From CALEMW01 sp035447065 (lineage in GTDB: Bacteria > Krumholzibacteriota > Krumholzibacteriia > LZORAL124-64-63), in the NCBI GenBank assembly GCA_035447065.1, contig DAOTGJ010000010.1:1-64000 (forward strand): a stretch of 64,000 nucleotides of DNA, read 5' to 3'. The notes below the pieces were generated by a model, which had not been told where the DNA came from, did no database searches, and saw only the letters and a list, made by a program, of their open reading frames with translations. Shown piece by piece: positions 51,511 to 60,058 of this stretch. Numbering within the stretch: the stretch's first letter is position 1; every line of letters starts with the position of its first letter. The position numbers and the translations under genes were made by a program.

Positions 51511-52601
51511 GCGACACCCATCCCACCGTCACAGCGTCCCGGCGCCCCACGCGCCGGGTGACGCTGCGCGATCCCCGCGGCGCCGAGACCGTCATCGGCG
51601 GCGATTCGCCCGTGCGCGTGCAGTCCATGACCACCACGGTCACCGGCGACTTCCAGGCCACGGCCGAGCAGATCATGGCCCTGGCGTCGGCCGGCGCCGA
51701 GCTGGTGCGCGTGACCGTGAACGACGACGCCGCGGCCGACGCCCTGCCCCAGCTCGTGCGCTTCAGCAACGTGCCCCTGGTCGCGGACATCCACTACCAG
51801 CACGATCTCGCCCTGCGCTCCATCGACGCGGGCATCGCCAAGCTGCGCATCAACCCGGGCAACATCGGCTCGCGCGACAAGGTGGAGACGGTGGTCAAGG
51901 CGGCCCGCGACGCCGGCGTGCCCATCCGCGTGGGCGTGAACAAGGGCAGCCTGCACCGCCGCTACGAGGAGATGGCCAAGGCCGATCCCGCCGGCGCCCT
52001 GGTGCAGAGCGCCCTGGACGAGCTGGAGGTCTTCGAGAAGCTGGGCTACCGCGACGTGCTGGTGAGCCTGAAGTCCAGCGATCCGCGCGAGGTGATCGAG
52101 GCCTGCCGCCGCTTCGCCGCGCTGAGCGACGTGCCCCAGCACCTGGGCGTGACCGAGGCGGGCACCCTGGCCGCGGGCATCGCGCGTTCCTGCACGGCCA
52201 TGGGCGTGCTGCTGGCCGAGGGCATCGGCGACACCATCCGCATCTCGCTGGCCGACGACCCCGTGTACGAGGTCAACGCCGCCTTCCACATGCTCCAGGC
52301 CCTGGGCCTGCGCGAGGGCAAGGCGCGCGTGGTGGCCTGCCCCACCTGCGGCCGCGTGGAGGTGGACGTGGTGGCCCTGGCCACCAAGGTGGAGGAACTG
52401 GCCAAGGACCTGCCCGGCGACCGCGTGATCTCGGTGCTGGGCTGCATCGTGAACGGGCCGGGGGAGGCCAAGGCGGCGGATCTGGGCATCGCGGCGGGAC
52501 GCAGCAAGGTGGCCATCTACCGCAAGGGCGAGCTGGTGCGGCAGGTGGGCAAGGAGGAGCTGGACGCGGTGCTGGCCGAGGAGATCGACCGGCTGCGTTG
52601 A
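51507..52601 (+). CDS. ispG: 4-hydroxy-3-methylbut-2-en-1-yl diphosphate synthase
   Basis: The 364-aa iron-sulfur enzyme of the MEP isoprenoid pathway makes HMBPP from MEcPP. The N-terminal TIM barrel begins VQSMTTTVTGDFQATAEQI. The [4Fe-4S] ligands are C278 and C281 (ACPTCGR) and C313 (LGCIVNGPGE), with the glutamate of NGPGE at the active site. This is the short bacterial form. The ATG overlaps the selB stop (ATGA), so the operon continues without a break, and a bidirectional terminator follows. Confidence 0.96.
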   Translation: MSDTHPTVTASRRPTRRVTLRDPRGAETVIGGDSPVRVQSMTTTVTGDFQATAEQIMALASAGAELVRVTVNDDAAADALPQLVRFSNVPLVADIHYQHDLALRSIDAGIAKLRINPGNIGSRDKVETVVKAARDAGVPIRVGVNKGSLHRRYEEMAKADPAGALVQSALDELEVFEKLGYRDVLVSLKSSDPREVIEACRRFAALSDVPQHLGVTEAGTLAAGIARSCTAMGVLLAEGIGDTIRISLADDPVYEVNAAFHMLQALGLREGKARVVACPTCGRVEVDVVALATKVEELAKDLPGDRVISVLGCIVNGPGEAKAADLGIAAGRSKVAIYRKGELVRQVGKEELDAVLAEEIDRLR

Positions 52602-52625
52602 GGCGCCGCCCCCGTGAAAAGCAAC

Positions 52626-52660
52626 GGCCGCCGGACCCCGCGGGATCCGGCGGCCTTCTT
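52626..52660. terminator. Bidirectional terminator between ispG and the PKD subtilase
   Basis: GGCCGCCGGA (52626-52635) and TCCGGCGGCC (52646-52655) form a perfect 10-bp stem, followed by TTCTT on the plus strand. On the minus strand the other flank reads TTGCTTTTC. Confidence 0.88.
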
Positions 52661-52679
52661 CATGTCCGCGGGGGCCGGA

Positions 52680-55600
52680 CTACTTCAGCATGACCATCTT
52701 CCGCGTCTCGGAGAAGCCGGGGGCCTCCAGGCGGTAGAAGTACACGCCGCTGGCGCGGTCGCGGGCGTCGAAGGTGCGGGCGTGGGCGCCGGCGGTCAGC
52801 TGGCCGTCCACCAGGGTCTCCACCAGCTCGCCCTTCAGGTTGAACACCTTCAGGCTCACGCGGCCCGGCTGGGCCAGCGTGAAGGCGATCTCCGTGCTGG
52901 GGTTGAACGGGTTGGGGGAGTTCTGGGCCAGGCCGGTGACCGCGGGGGTCCCGCCCTGCACGAACGCCTCGCCGGCGCCGCCGGCCGTGAGGCCGCTCCA
53001 GGTGATCTGGTCGATGTAGACGTCGTCGGTGTTGCCGCTGGCGTCGCACATGAAGCGCAGCTTGGCGTTGGTCGGGTAGTTGTACGTGTTCGGGATGGTC
53101 ACCGTGGCCACGTAGTACGTGTTGTTGCTGAAGCTGGAGCCGGAGGCCCAGGAGCCCACGGTCCGCCACACGCTGCCGTCGAAGTACTGCAGCCAGAAGT
53201 CCTCGTTGGTCTCCATGCTGACGGCGTAGAAGTAGAACTCCACCTCCATCTCCACGAAGCCGCTCACGTCGTAGCTGGCCCCGTGGTAGAAGGACGAGGC
53301 GGTGCCGCTGTTGTCCTGGATGTCGGCGGAGTAGGTGCCCTGCCAGCTGTACGTGCCGCCGTAGCGGGCGCAGTCGCCGCCGCCGTCCACGTAGCTGCCC
53401 CAGCCGCTCTCGAAGTCGTCGTAGGTGATCGTGACCCACTCGCCGCCGCCCACGGGGTCGGTGACGGTGATGTAGGCGCTGCGGGTCAGGGCGTCGGAGC
53501 CGAAGGCGTTGGTGGCCGTCAGCGTCACGCTGTAGGTGCCGGCCGCGGTGTAGGTGTGGCTGGGGTTCTGGGCGGTGGAGGCGCCGCCGTCGCCGAAGCT
53601 CCAGCTCCAGGCCGTGGGCGCGTCCGTGGAGAGGTCCGTGAAGTCCACGGTCAGCGGCGTGGTGCCGGAGACCGGCGTGCCGGTGAAGTCGACCGTGGGG
53701 GCCACGCCGGCGGAGCCGGTGACGGAGATGTCGTCGAAGGCGAAGCCGTCGGACGTCACGGGGTAGTTGTCGTACTGCTGGAACTTCACCACGAAGGTGG
53801 AGGTCAGCGACAGGCCGGCCCCGGCCGCCTCGGCGTCCACGTCCAGGGTGCGGTTGTACCAGACGTTGTTGGTGGTGCTGCCGCCGTTCAGGTCCAGGAC
53901 CTTCACGAAGCTGGCGCCGCCGTCGTCGGAGAAGTACACGCCGTCCTGGGTGTGGGTCTCGTCGCCGATGTCCTTCCACCAGAAGCTCAGGTCCACCTGG
54001 CCCTGCCCGGCGAGGTCGAGCTGCAGCCACGCCTCGTTCTGGCTGTAGGCGCCGGCGCTCACGGCGTCGTCCATGAGCAGGTGGTAGGAGCCGCTGTGCG
54101 GGGTCTGGGCGGTGGTGACCTGGATGCGGCCCTCCGCACCCAGATAAAGGGTCCAGTACTGGTCCACCGCGCCGCTCTCGAAGCCCGTGCTGTAGGGCAG
54201 CGAGGCGTAGGTGTCCGCAGGATCGCTCACGCTGATGTAGTTGACCTTGGTCTCGCCGTCGCTGCCCTGGGCGTTGGTGGCCGTCAGGGTCACGGTGTAG
54301 CTGCCGGCGGACGTGTAGGTGTGGCTGGGGTTCTGCGCGGTGGAAGTGCCGCCGTCGCCGAAGCTCCAGCTCCAGCTCGTGGGCTGGCCGGTGCTCTGGT
54401 CCGTGAAGCTCACCGACAGCGGGAAGGTGCCGCTGGTGGGCGAGCCGGTGAAGGCCGCGGTGGGCGCGGTGGGGGTGGTGCCGCCGCCGCCCACGGCCGC
54501 GGCCGCGTCCACCATGCCGTAGCCGGCGTAGCGGTCCCAGCCGGTGCCGCTCTCCACGCTGGTCACGTCCTGGGCCGTGTCCACCAGCTGCTGGCGGATC
54601 TGGGCCGGGGTCCAGGTGGGGTTCTTGGACTTCACCAGCGCCGCCACGCCGGCGGCGTAGGGGGTGGCGCAGCTGGTGCCGTTGAAGAAGCCCGAGTAGT
54701 CACCGGCATCGTAGCCGGCGCTGCCCAGGATGTCGGTGGTGGGCAGGATGGTGGGCGCGATGATGTCCACGGCGCCCGCGGCGTCGCGGGTGGTCGACCC
54801 GTAGTTGGAGCCCCACCAGCGCTCGCCGTCGCATGTGTAGCCGTTGGGGTCGGTGCTGACGCCCGGGTTCACCTCGGTGCTGCTGCTGCTGGAGCGCTTG
54901 CGCTCGCCGCAGGGCGACGCGGCGCCCACGCCGATCACGTAGCTGTTGATGGCGGGATAGCTGATGGTCGAGGCGTTCTCGTTGCCGGTGGCGGCCAGGA
55001 TGGTGCAGCCGGCGTTGTAGGCGTAGAGGATGGCGGTGTCGGTGGCCGAGTCGCTGCTGATGGCGGCGCCCAGGCTCATGCTGATGATGTCGGCGCCGTT
55101 GTCGGCGGCGTAGTACAGCGCGTTCTGGATGGCCGAGAAGTACATGGAGCCGGCGCTGTTGGCCACCTTCAGGGGCATGATGGAGCAGCCGGCGGCGATG
55201 CCCACGGCGCCCAGGGAGTTGTTCATGGACGCGGCGACGCCGGCGCAGGCGGTGCCGTGGCCGGCGGAAGCGCTGTTGTCGTCGGGGTTGGTGTCGTTGT
55301 CGCCGAAGTCGTAGCCGGTCACCTGGCGCAGGTCGGGGTGGCCCACCTCCACGCCGCTGTCGATGATGGCGATGACCACGCCGCTGCTGCCGTAGCCCTG
55401 GCTGCCGTCCCAGGCGGCCTGCGCGTTGGCGTCGAAGCCCACGGTGCCCACGGTGGTGCTCAGGGTGTGCTCGTAGGTGCCGCCCCAGTCCAGGCCCGGC
55501 AGCTGGGCGGTGTTGTTGTGGCCCCAGTGATCCGCGTACATGGGATCGGCGGGAACGGCGGCGGGGAAGGCCACCCAGTCGAAGGAGACGGCCTGCACCG

Positions 55601-56063
55601 CGGCGTCGGCGCGGAAGCGGGCGGCCAGGTCGGCCAGATCCTCCACGGCGCCGAAGCGGTACATGAGCCAGCGGTCCACGCCCAGCACGTCGGCCTTGTC
55701 GGCCTGGCGCACGCGGATGTAGGGGCGCTCCACCACGGTGACGCCGGCCTCGTCGGCCAGCTCGTCCAGGGACTCCAGGCCGATGTCCAGGCCGGGGACC
55801 TGGGCGCCCTTGTCCGTCAGGGTGCCGATGAGCGAGCGCTCGGCGGCGTCCTGCTTGAGCTGGACCAGCAGGCGGTCGGGGGCGTAGGCGGGCGTCTTGA
55901 TGCCGGAGCGGACGAAGCCCTCCTGGACCGGCGCGAACTCGCGCAGGGCCGAGGCGACGCCGGCCGCCTTGGCGGCGGCCTCCAGATCGGCCGCCCAGGC
56001 GGCGCCGGCCAGGAAGGCCGTCAACACGAACAAGAAACCGGCGAGACGGAGTTTCCGTGTCAT
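52680..56063 (-). CDS. Secreted S8 subtilase with two PKD domains and FlgD-like C-terminus
   Basis: The 1127-aa secreted peptidase has a signal peptide (1-24), a propeptide to about 175, and a subtilisin domain with D235 (IAIIDSGVEVGHPDL), H269 (AGHGTACAGV) and S464 (FFNGTSCATP). Next come two PKD domains (FGDGGTSTAQNPSHTYTSAG and its twin), each followed by a jelly-roll-like region with MAM or carbohydrate-binding character (for example DDFESGWGSYVDGGGD), and an FCB-type C-terminal domain with SPNPFNPSTEIAF. The ending suggests export and surface attachment. ATG at 56063 follows GGAGA. The sequence is intact and likely active. Confidence 0.9.
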   Translation of the reverse strand: MTRKLRLAGFLFVLTAFLAGAAWAADLEAAAKAAGVASALREFAPVQEGFVRSGIKTPAYAPDRLLVQLKQDAAERSLIGTLTDKGAQVPGLDIGLESLDELADEAGVTVVERPYIRVRQADKADVLGVDRWLMYRFGAVEDLADLAARFRADAAVQAVSFDWVAFPAAVPADPMYADHWGHNNTAQLPGLDWGGTYEHTLSTTVGTVGFDANAQAAWDGSQGYGSSGVVIAIIDSGVEVGHPDLRQVTGYDFGDNDTNPDDNSASAGHGTACAGVAASMNNSLGAVGIAAGCSIMPLKVANSAGSMYFSAIQNALYYAADNGADIISMSLGAAISSDSATDTAILYAYNAGCTILAATGNENASTISYPAINSYVIGVGAASPCGERKRSSSSSTEVNPGVSTDPNGYTCDGERWWGSNYGSTTRDAAGAVDIIAPTILPTTDILGSAGYDAGDYSGFFNGTSCATPYAAGVAALVKSKNPTWTPAQIRQQLVDTAQDVTSVESGTGWDRYAGYGMVDAAAAVGGGGTTPTAPTAAFTGSPTSGTFPLSVSFTDQSTGQPTSWSWSFGDGGTSTAQNPSHTYTSAGSYTVTLTATNAQGSDGETKVNYISVSDPADTYASLPYSTGFESGAVDQYWTLYLGAEGRIQVTTAQTPHSGSYHLLMDDAVSAGAYSQNEAWLQLDLAGQGQVDLSFWWKDIGDETHTQDGVYFSDDGGASFVKVLDLNGGSTTNNVWYNRTLDVDAEAAGAGLSLTSTFVVKFQQYDNYPVTSDGFAFDDISVTGSAGVAPTVDFTGTPVSGTTPLTVDFTDLSTDAPTAWSWSFGDGGASTAQNPSHTYTAAGTYSVTLTATNAFGSDALTRSAYITVTDPVGGGEWVTITYDDFESGWGSYVDGGGDCARYGGTYSWQGTYSADIQDNSGTASSFYHGASYDVSGFVEMEVEFYFYAVSMETNEDFWLQYFDGSVWRTVGSWASGSSFSNNTYYVATVTIPNTYNYPTNAKLRFMCDASGNTDDVYIDQITWSGLTAGGAGEAFVQGGTPAVTGLAQNSPNPFNPSTEIAFTLAQPGRVSLKVFNLKGELVETLVDGQLTAGAHARTFDARDRASGVYFYRLEAPGFSETRKMVMLK
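53548..53610 (-). repeat. PKD-domain DNA repeat, copy 1
   Basis: This 63-bp segment differs from 54313-54375 at only three positions. Both encode the conserved SWSFGDGG...QNPSHTYT core of the two PKD domains, pointing to a recent duplication or gene conversion. Confidence 0.85.
54313..54375 (-). repeat. PKD-domain DNA repeat, copy 2
   Basis: Partner of the segment at 53548-53610, 60 of 63 bases identical and 765 bp away in the same gene. Confidence 0.85.
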
Positions 56064-56115
56064 GTCGTCTCCTCACGATGGCAGATGGGATGGAGCGGCG
56101 GACCGCTCCGGCGAG

Positions 56116-56143
56116 GGCGGCGCGGCTCCTGGACCGCGCCGCC
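56116..56143 (-). promoter_or_regulatory. Hairpin in the leader of the PKD subtilase
   Basis: GGCGGCGCGG (56116-56125) pairs perfectly with CCGCGCCGCC (56134-56143). It lies about 50 bp before the minus-strand start at 56063 and after the NFACT stop, so it may be an attenuator, a terminator for NFACT, or both. Confidence 0.45.
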
Positions 56144-56224
56144 GGGATCAGGCAGGCTAGCATTCGCGGGCGATGAAAAACAAATGTGAATGGCGGGACA
56201 GGATCGGAGTCCGAACGAACAGCG

Positions 56225-57673
56225 TCAGTCCTGCTCGACCGGAGGCGGCGGCGCCTGGGGCTCCACCATGAGGCTCTGGTGGCGCAGGGTGGCCGCCAGT
56301 CCCGGCGGGGCCTTGCGCGGCTTGCGCACGTAGCGGCGCGGCGTGTAGAGCACGGGCGCCAGGCCGCTGGTGCGCGCCTTGGAGAACCAGGCGGCGATGG
56401 ACGCGGCGCGGGCGAGGACGGCCTTGGGCACGTCTTCGGGGCGGCCGCCGGTGCGCAGGATCACGTGGCTGCCGGGGATGCCCTGGGCGTGGAACCAGAG
56501 GTCCGCCGGGTGACTGGCGCGGTGGGTGAGCTCGTCGTTCTCCTTGTCGCTGCGGCCCACCCAGACCTCCCAGCGGCCGTCCAGCAGGTAGCGGCGGAAG
56601 GGTTGCGCGGGGCCGGGGGCGGGCACGCGGTCGCCCTTGCGGTCGCGGGCGGGCAGCAGGTCCGCGTGGGCGTCGCGCCAGGCGAGCAGGGCGGCGAGGG
56701 CTTCGGCGTCGGCGCCGGTCACGGCCTGCAGCTCGATCTGGGCCCGGCCTACGGCATCGCGGCGGACCCGTGCCTCCTCCAGCCGCGCGGCGATGGTCGC
56801 GCGGCCGCGTTCGGCCTTCCGCGCCTTCTTGAAGCAGGCCTCCATGTTGGCGTGGGGCGGCAGGCGCGGGTCCAGGGGGATGCGCAGGGGTTCGCCGGCG
56901 GCGTCGACCAGCTCCACGTCCGCCGCGCCTCGACGCAGCACGTGCAGATGGATGGCCAGGGTCTCGCCGCGGCGGCGCCAGAGGTCGCCGTCCTCGGCGG
57001 CGTCCAGGTCGCGGGCCAGGTTCACCACCAGGCGTGCGGCGGTGTCGGCGGCGCGGCGGAGGTCGTTCTCCAGACGTTGGTGGAGGTCCGCGGTCAGGCG
57101 GGCGGCCAGCAGCGGCGGGGCCTCGGCCCGGCCCAGGGCGGCCACGTCGCCGGGGTCGAGGGGGGGAGGCGCGAGGTCGCGCGGGGCGTCCAGCACCGCG
57201 GGGTGCGGCGAGCCGTGGGCGGACCAGAGGCGTTCGCCCGCATCGCTCAGCAGGACCAGATTGCCGCGGGGGCCGAAGTGCTGGTGCAGCAGATGCACCG
57301 GCGTGCCGTCGGGGCGGCGGAAGCCCAGGGCCAGGATGCGGTCCGCGGCGGGCACGCCCACGCGCTCCAGCACGGCGTCCAGCAGGATCGGCGCTGCGGT
57401 CAGGCGCTTCTGGGGTACGCGGTCCAGGGCGTCGAGGACGGCGGAGGGCGGGGCGGTCACGTCGTCCCAGCAGAGCGCGGCGCCGGGGCGGGCGGTCAGG
57501 AAAAGCTGCGCGGGAGGACCGGAGCCCTCCCGCGCGTCATCGTCCGTCAGGCTCAGCCGCAGCCAGGCCGGTCCGCCGCCCACGCGGTCGATCCGCAGGC
57601 CGCGGAACCGCAGCTCCCAGTCCCGGGCCAGGGCGACGAGCGCCTCATGATCGCGCCAGGGCAGGAGCGGCAC
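56225..57673 (-). CDS. NFACT family protein (RqcH-like)
   Basis: A 482-aa protein of the NFACT family, whose bacterial member RqcH binds split 50S subunits and adds alanine tails in ribosome rescue. The C-terminal NFACT-R domain has the full signature DLWFHAQGIPGSHVILR, followed by AAWFSKARTSGLAPVLYTPRRYVRKPRKAPPG. A helical/coiled region (about 190-340) is present. The N-terminal NFACT-N region is divergent and does not open with the usual SLDGLFLHALV-type sequence, and the whole is shorter than a standard RqcH. Only GTG at 57673 is available as start, nine bases after the preceding outer-membrane-protein stop and without a clear Shine-Dalgarno, suggesting coupled translation. Confidence 0.78.
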   Translation of the reverse strand: MPLLPWRDHEALVALARDWELRFRGLRIDRVGGGPAWLRLSLTDDDAREGSGPPAQLFLTARPGAALCWDDVTAPPSAVLDALDRVPQKRLTAAPILLDAVLERVGVPAADRILALGFRRPDGTPVHLLHQHFGPRGNLVLLSDAGERLWSAHGSPHPAVLDAPRDLAPPPLDPGDVAALGRAEAPPLLAARLTADLHQRLENDLRRAADTAARLVVNLARDLDAAEDGDLWRRRGETLAIHLHVLRRGAADVELVDAAGEPLRIPLDPRLPPHANMEACFKKARKAERGRATIAARLEEARVRRDAVGRAQIELQAVTGADAEALAALLAWRDAHADLLPARDRKGDRVPAPGPAQPFRRYLLDGRWEVWVGRSDKENDELTHRASHPADLWFHAQGIPGSHVILRTGGRPEDVPKAVLARAASIAAWFSKARTSGLAPVLYTPRRYVRKPRKAPPGLAATLRHQSLMVEPQAPPPPVEQD

Positions 57674-57682
57674 GCCGGCGGC

Positions 57683-58165
57683 CTAGAAGAAGGTCAGGCC
57701 GGCCAGGACCTTGAAGTCGTTGGCCCAGTCGGACAGGCCCAGCTTGAACTCCAGGCGCAGCTCCTGGCGGTCGTTGAGCATCTTCTTCACGCCGGCCACG
57801 CCGTTGATGACCAGCTTGGTCTCGTCGACGCTGGCGGAGAAGCCCTCGAACTCCAGGTCGTAGCTCAGCTTGTTGATGCCCAGCTCGCCGCCCACGTACG
57901 GCTTGAAGCCGCTCATGTCGGAGCTCAGGAAGGTGTACAGCAGGGCGGCGTTCACGGAGTAGATGGTCCAGTCGTCGCCGAAGCCCAGCTCCACGTTGGG
58001 CACGATCTTGGCCTCGGGGCTCAGGTCGTACACCTGCATGTGGGCGCCCAGCACGAGCTGGTCGGGCGAGGAGGCGATGCCGCCGCGCACGCCGAACGGG
58101 TTGGCGCCGGCGACGGCGGTGGAGGCGGCGAGCAGGAGCATGAGAAGGACGGTCAGGCGCTTCAT
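57683..58165 (-). CDS. Small outer-membrane beta-barrel protein
   Basis: The 160-aa protein has a signal peptide (1-19, cut near AVAGA) and a mature domain of about 140 residues with alternating hydrophobic/polar strands (GLRGGIASS, DQLVLGAHMQVYD, FKPYVGGELGINKLSYDLEF). It ends LAGLTFF, and a terminal Phe is the mark of barrels inserted by BamA. This suggests an eight-stranded barrel, like small OmpW or OmpX types; the function is unknown. The ATG at 58165 follows AAGGGGA. It appears to be the first gene of a two-gene operon with the NFACT protein. Confidence 0.75.
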   Translation of the reverse strand: MKRLTVLLMLLLAASTAVAGANPFGVRGGIASSPDQLVLGAHMQVYDLSPEAKIVPNVELGFGDDWTIYSVNAALLYTFLSSDMSGFKPYVGGELGINKLSYDLEFEGFSASVDETKLVINGVAGVKKMLNDRQELRLEFKLGLSDWANDFKVLAGLTFF

Positions 58166-58223
58166 GGCGTGATTCCCCTTTGTGTTGAACGTTCGGAACT
58201 GGGACCTGTGTCGCAAGGGATTG

Positions 58224-58252
58224 TTTCTACAGCCTGCCGCACGCCGCGTCAA
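58224..58252 (-). promoter_or_regulatory. Promoter for the outer-membrane protein gene
   Basis: On the minus strand TTGACG (plus 58247-58252) and TAGAAA (58224-58229) are spaced by 17 bp. Both match in four to five positions. Confidence 0.65.
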
Positions 58253-58268
58253 CCGTCCAGGATGGACC

Positions 58269-58297
58269 TTGCCCCCTCCGCGGCCGCTGCCTACAAT
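58269..58297 (+). promoter_or_regulatory. Promoter for yicC-gmk
   Basis: TTGCCC (58269-58274), 17 bp, TACAAT (58292-58297, five of six). It is divergent from the outer-membrane protein promoter 17 bp away. Confidence 0.65.
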
Positions 58298-58339
58298 GGC
58301 GGCCACGTTGGTCCAGAAACCCCCAGAAACGAGGATTCC

Positions 58340-59221
58340 ATGCAGAGCATGACCGGGATCGGCATCGGCGAGGCCCTGGCCGGCGACACCCAGGTGACCG
58401 TGGAGCTGAGGTCCGTCAACCACCGCTTCCTGGACGTGGCCATGAAGCTGCCCTCGGCGGTGGCGGGCTTCGAGATCGACGTGCGCAACGTGCTGAAGGA
58501 GCGCCTGCTGCGCGGCCGCGTGACCTGCGCCGTGAGCCTGGAGCGCGGGGGCGGGGAGGCCGCCGCGGCGGTGTCGCCCGCGGCCGTGGACCGGGCCCTG
58601 CGCACGGTGGAGCTCATCGCGGACCGGATCGAGGCCGCCGGCGCACCGCGGCCTGCGGTGACCGTGCAGGACGTGCTGGCGGTCCCGGACCTCTTCCGCG
58701 GCGAGGCGGCCGACGCCGACGCCGAGGCCCTGCGCGCCGCCCTGCTCCGGGCCCTGGAGGGCGCCTGCGACCGCCTGCTGGAGATGAAGCGCACCGAGGG
58801 CGCCGAGACCGCCAACGACCTGCGCAAGCGCCTGGATGCCGTGGCCACCCAGCTCGAGGTGGTCAAGGCCCGCGTGCCGGCCGCCCTGCAGGAGGCGCAG
58901 GCCAGGCTCACCGAGCGTCTGAACGCCCTGCTGGGCGAAAGCCTGGAGCCCCAGCGGCTGGCCCAGGAGGCGGCCATCCTGGTGGACAAGGGCAACATCA
59001 ACGAGGAGTGCGAGCGCCTGGCCAGCCACCTGGAGCAGACCCGCGCTGCCCTGGCCGAGGGCGGGGCGGTGGCCAAGCGCCTCAACTTCCTGCTGCAGGA
59101 GATGCACCGGGAGGTCAACACCATGGGCTCCAAGACCCAGACCATGGACATCACCAACGCCGTGATCGCCATGAAGGAAGAGGTCGAGTCCATGCGCGAG
59201 CAGGTCATGAATCTGGAGTAG
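58340..59221 (+). CDS. yicC: YicC family endoribonuclease
   Basis: The 293-aa protein belongs to the YicC family of RNases. The N-terminal signature MQSMTGIGIGEALAG and VELRSVNHRFLDVAMKLP, and the C-terminal MGSKTQTMDITNAVIAMKEEVESMREQVMNLE are all conserved. YicC hydrolyses RNA and is linked to small-RNA turnover in E. coli; the sequence alone does not show a substrate. It is followed by gmk after six bases, a widely conserved pair. The ATG at 58340 is preceded by GAGGA and matches the family length. Confidence 0.92.
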   Translation: MQSMTGIGIGEALAGDTQVTVELRSVNHRFLDVAMKLPSAVAGFEIDVRNVLKERLLRGRVTCAVSLERGGGEAAAAVSPAAVDRALRTVELIADRIEAAGAPRPAVTVQDVLAVPDLFRGEAADADAEALRAALLRALEGACDRLLEMKRTEGAETANDLRKRLDAVATQLEVVKARVPAALQEAQARLTERLNALLGESLEPQRLAQEAAILVDKGNINEECERLASHLEQTRAALAEGGAVAKRLNFLLQEMHREVNTMGSKTQTMDITNAVIAMKEEVESMREQVMNLE

Positions 59222-59227
59222 AGCGCC

Positions 59228-59827
59228 ATGCTGGTCCTGATCTCCGGCCCCAGCGGCGCCGGCAAGAGCACCCTGGTCCACCGTCTGCTGGCCGACGTGG
59301 AGGCCCTGGAGTTCTCCGTGTCCACCACCACGCGGCCCATCCGCCCCGGCGAGACCGAGGGCGTGGACTACCATTTCGTGGACGACGCCGAGTTCGACCG
59401 CCTGCTCGCCGCCGACGCCTTCATCGAGTGGGCCCACGTCCACGACCGCCGCTACGGCACCCGCCGCGACCACGTGCAGGCCATGATCGACGCCGGCCGC
59501 ATCCCCCTGCTGGACCTGGACGTGCAGGGCGGCAAGAACGTCATCGACCTGATGGGCGACGGCCTGGTCTCCATCTTCCTTTTCCCACCGTCCTGGGAAG
59601 AGCTGGAGCGCCGCCTGCGCGGCCGCGGCACCGACGCCGACGAGGTCATCGCCACGCGCCTGCGCAACGCCCGCTGGGAGGTGGGCTACGCCGAGCACTA
59701 CCGCTACTGGCTGGTGAACGACGATGTGGCCGCCGCCGCCGACCGCTTCCGCGCCATCCTGACCGCCGAGGCCTGCCGCCGGGAACGCGCGGCGAACCCC
59801 CTGCCGCCCACCTCTGCGCAGACGTAA
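59228..59827 (+). CDS. gmk: Guanylate kinase
   Basis: The 199-aa enzyme phosphorylates GMP to GDP. The P-loop GPSGAGKS is at residues 7-14. The GMP-binding domain includes SVSTTTRPIRPGETEGVDYHF, and TRLRNARWEVGYAEHYRYWLVNDD is in the position of the LID and C-terminal helix. The length is typical. No rpoZ follows, unlike in many genomes; a 230-bp gap with unusual composition comes next. Confidence 0.96.
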   Translation: MLVLISGPSGAGKSTLVHRLLADVEALEFSVSTTTRPIRPGETEGVDYHFVDDAEFDRLLAADAFIEWAHVHDRRYGTRRDHVQAMIDAGRIPLLDLDVQGGKNVIDLMGDGLVSIFLFPPSWEELERRLRGRGTDADEVIATRLRNARWEVGYAEHYRYWLVNDDVAAAADRFRAILTAEACRRERAANPLPPTSAQT

Positions 59828-60058
59828 TTTTGCGAATGACAATGAATTGAAAGATGCGAAGATTGTTAATTTAGGCCTTGTGAAAAATGTCCTCGCTTGT
59901 GCAGGGTCTTGCCTCGAGAACGCTGGTCGCCGCGGAGAGTACGTCGAGACTCGAATCGGACCTGGACTCGAGAGCTCGCCCCCGCCTCTCCCGGCATCCC
60001 CCCGCCGCCCGCGGCCGCAACGGCCCCGCGGGCCCTGGACTCGAAAGGGAGAGGACCC
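59828..60058. other. Gap with AT-rich patch before the TRAP operon
   Basis: The first 65 bases (59826-59890) are strikingly AT-rich for this genome and contain TTGAAA at 59847-59852; a -10 at 17 bp would be TTTAGG (59870-59875), a weak match. It probably carries the TRAP operon promoter. The rest is GC-rich leader ending with AAAGGGAGAGG. Confidence 0.5.

Noticed and set aside
52614..56189. Long plus-strand open frame antisense to the PKD subtilase
   Set aside because: It encodes a Val/Gly/His/Ala-rich low-complexity product with no domains and mirrors the codon pattern of the minus-strand gene.
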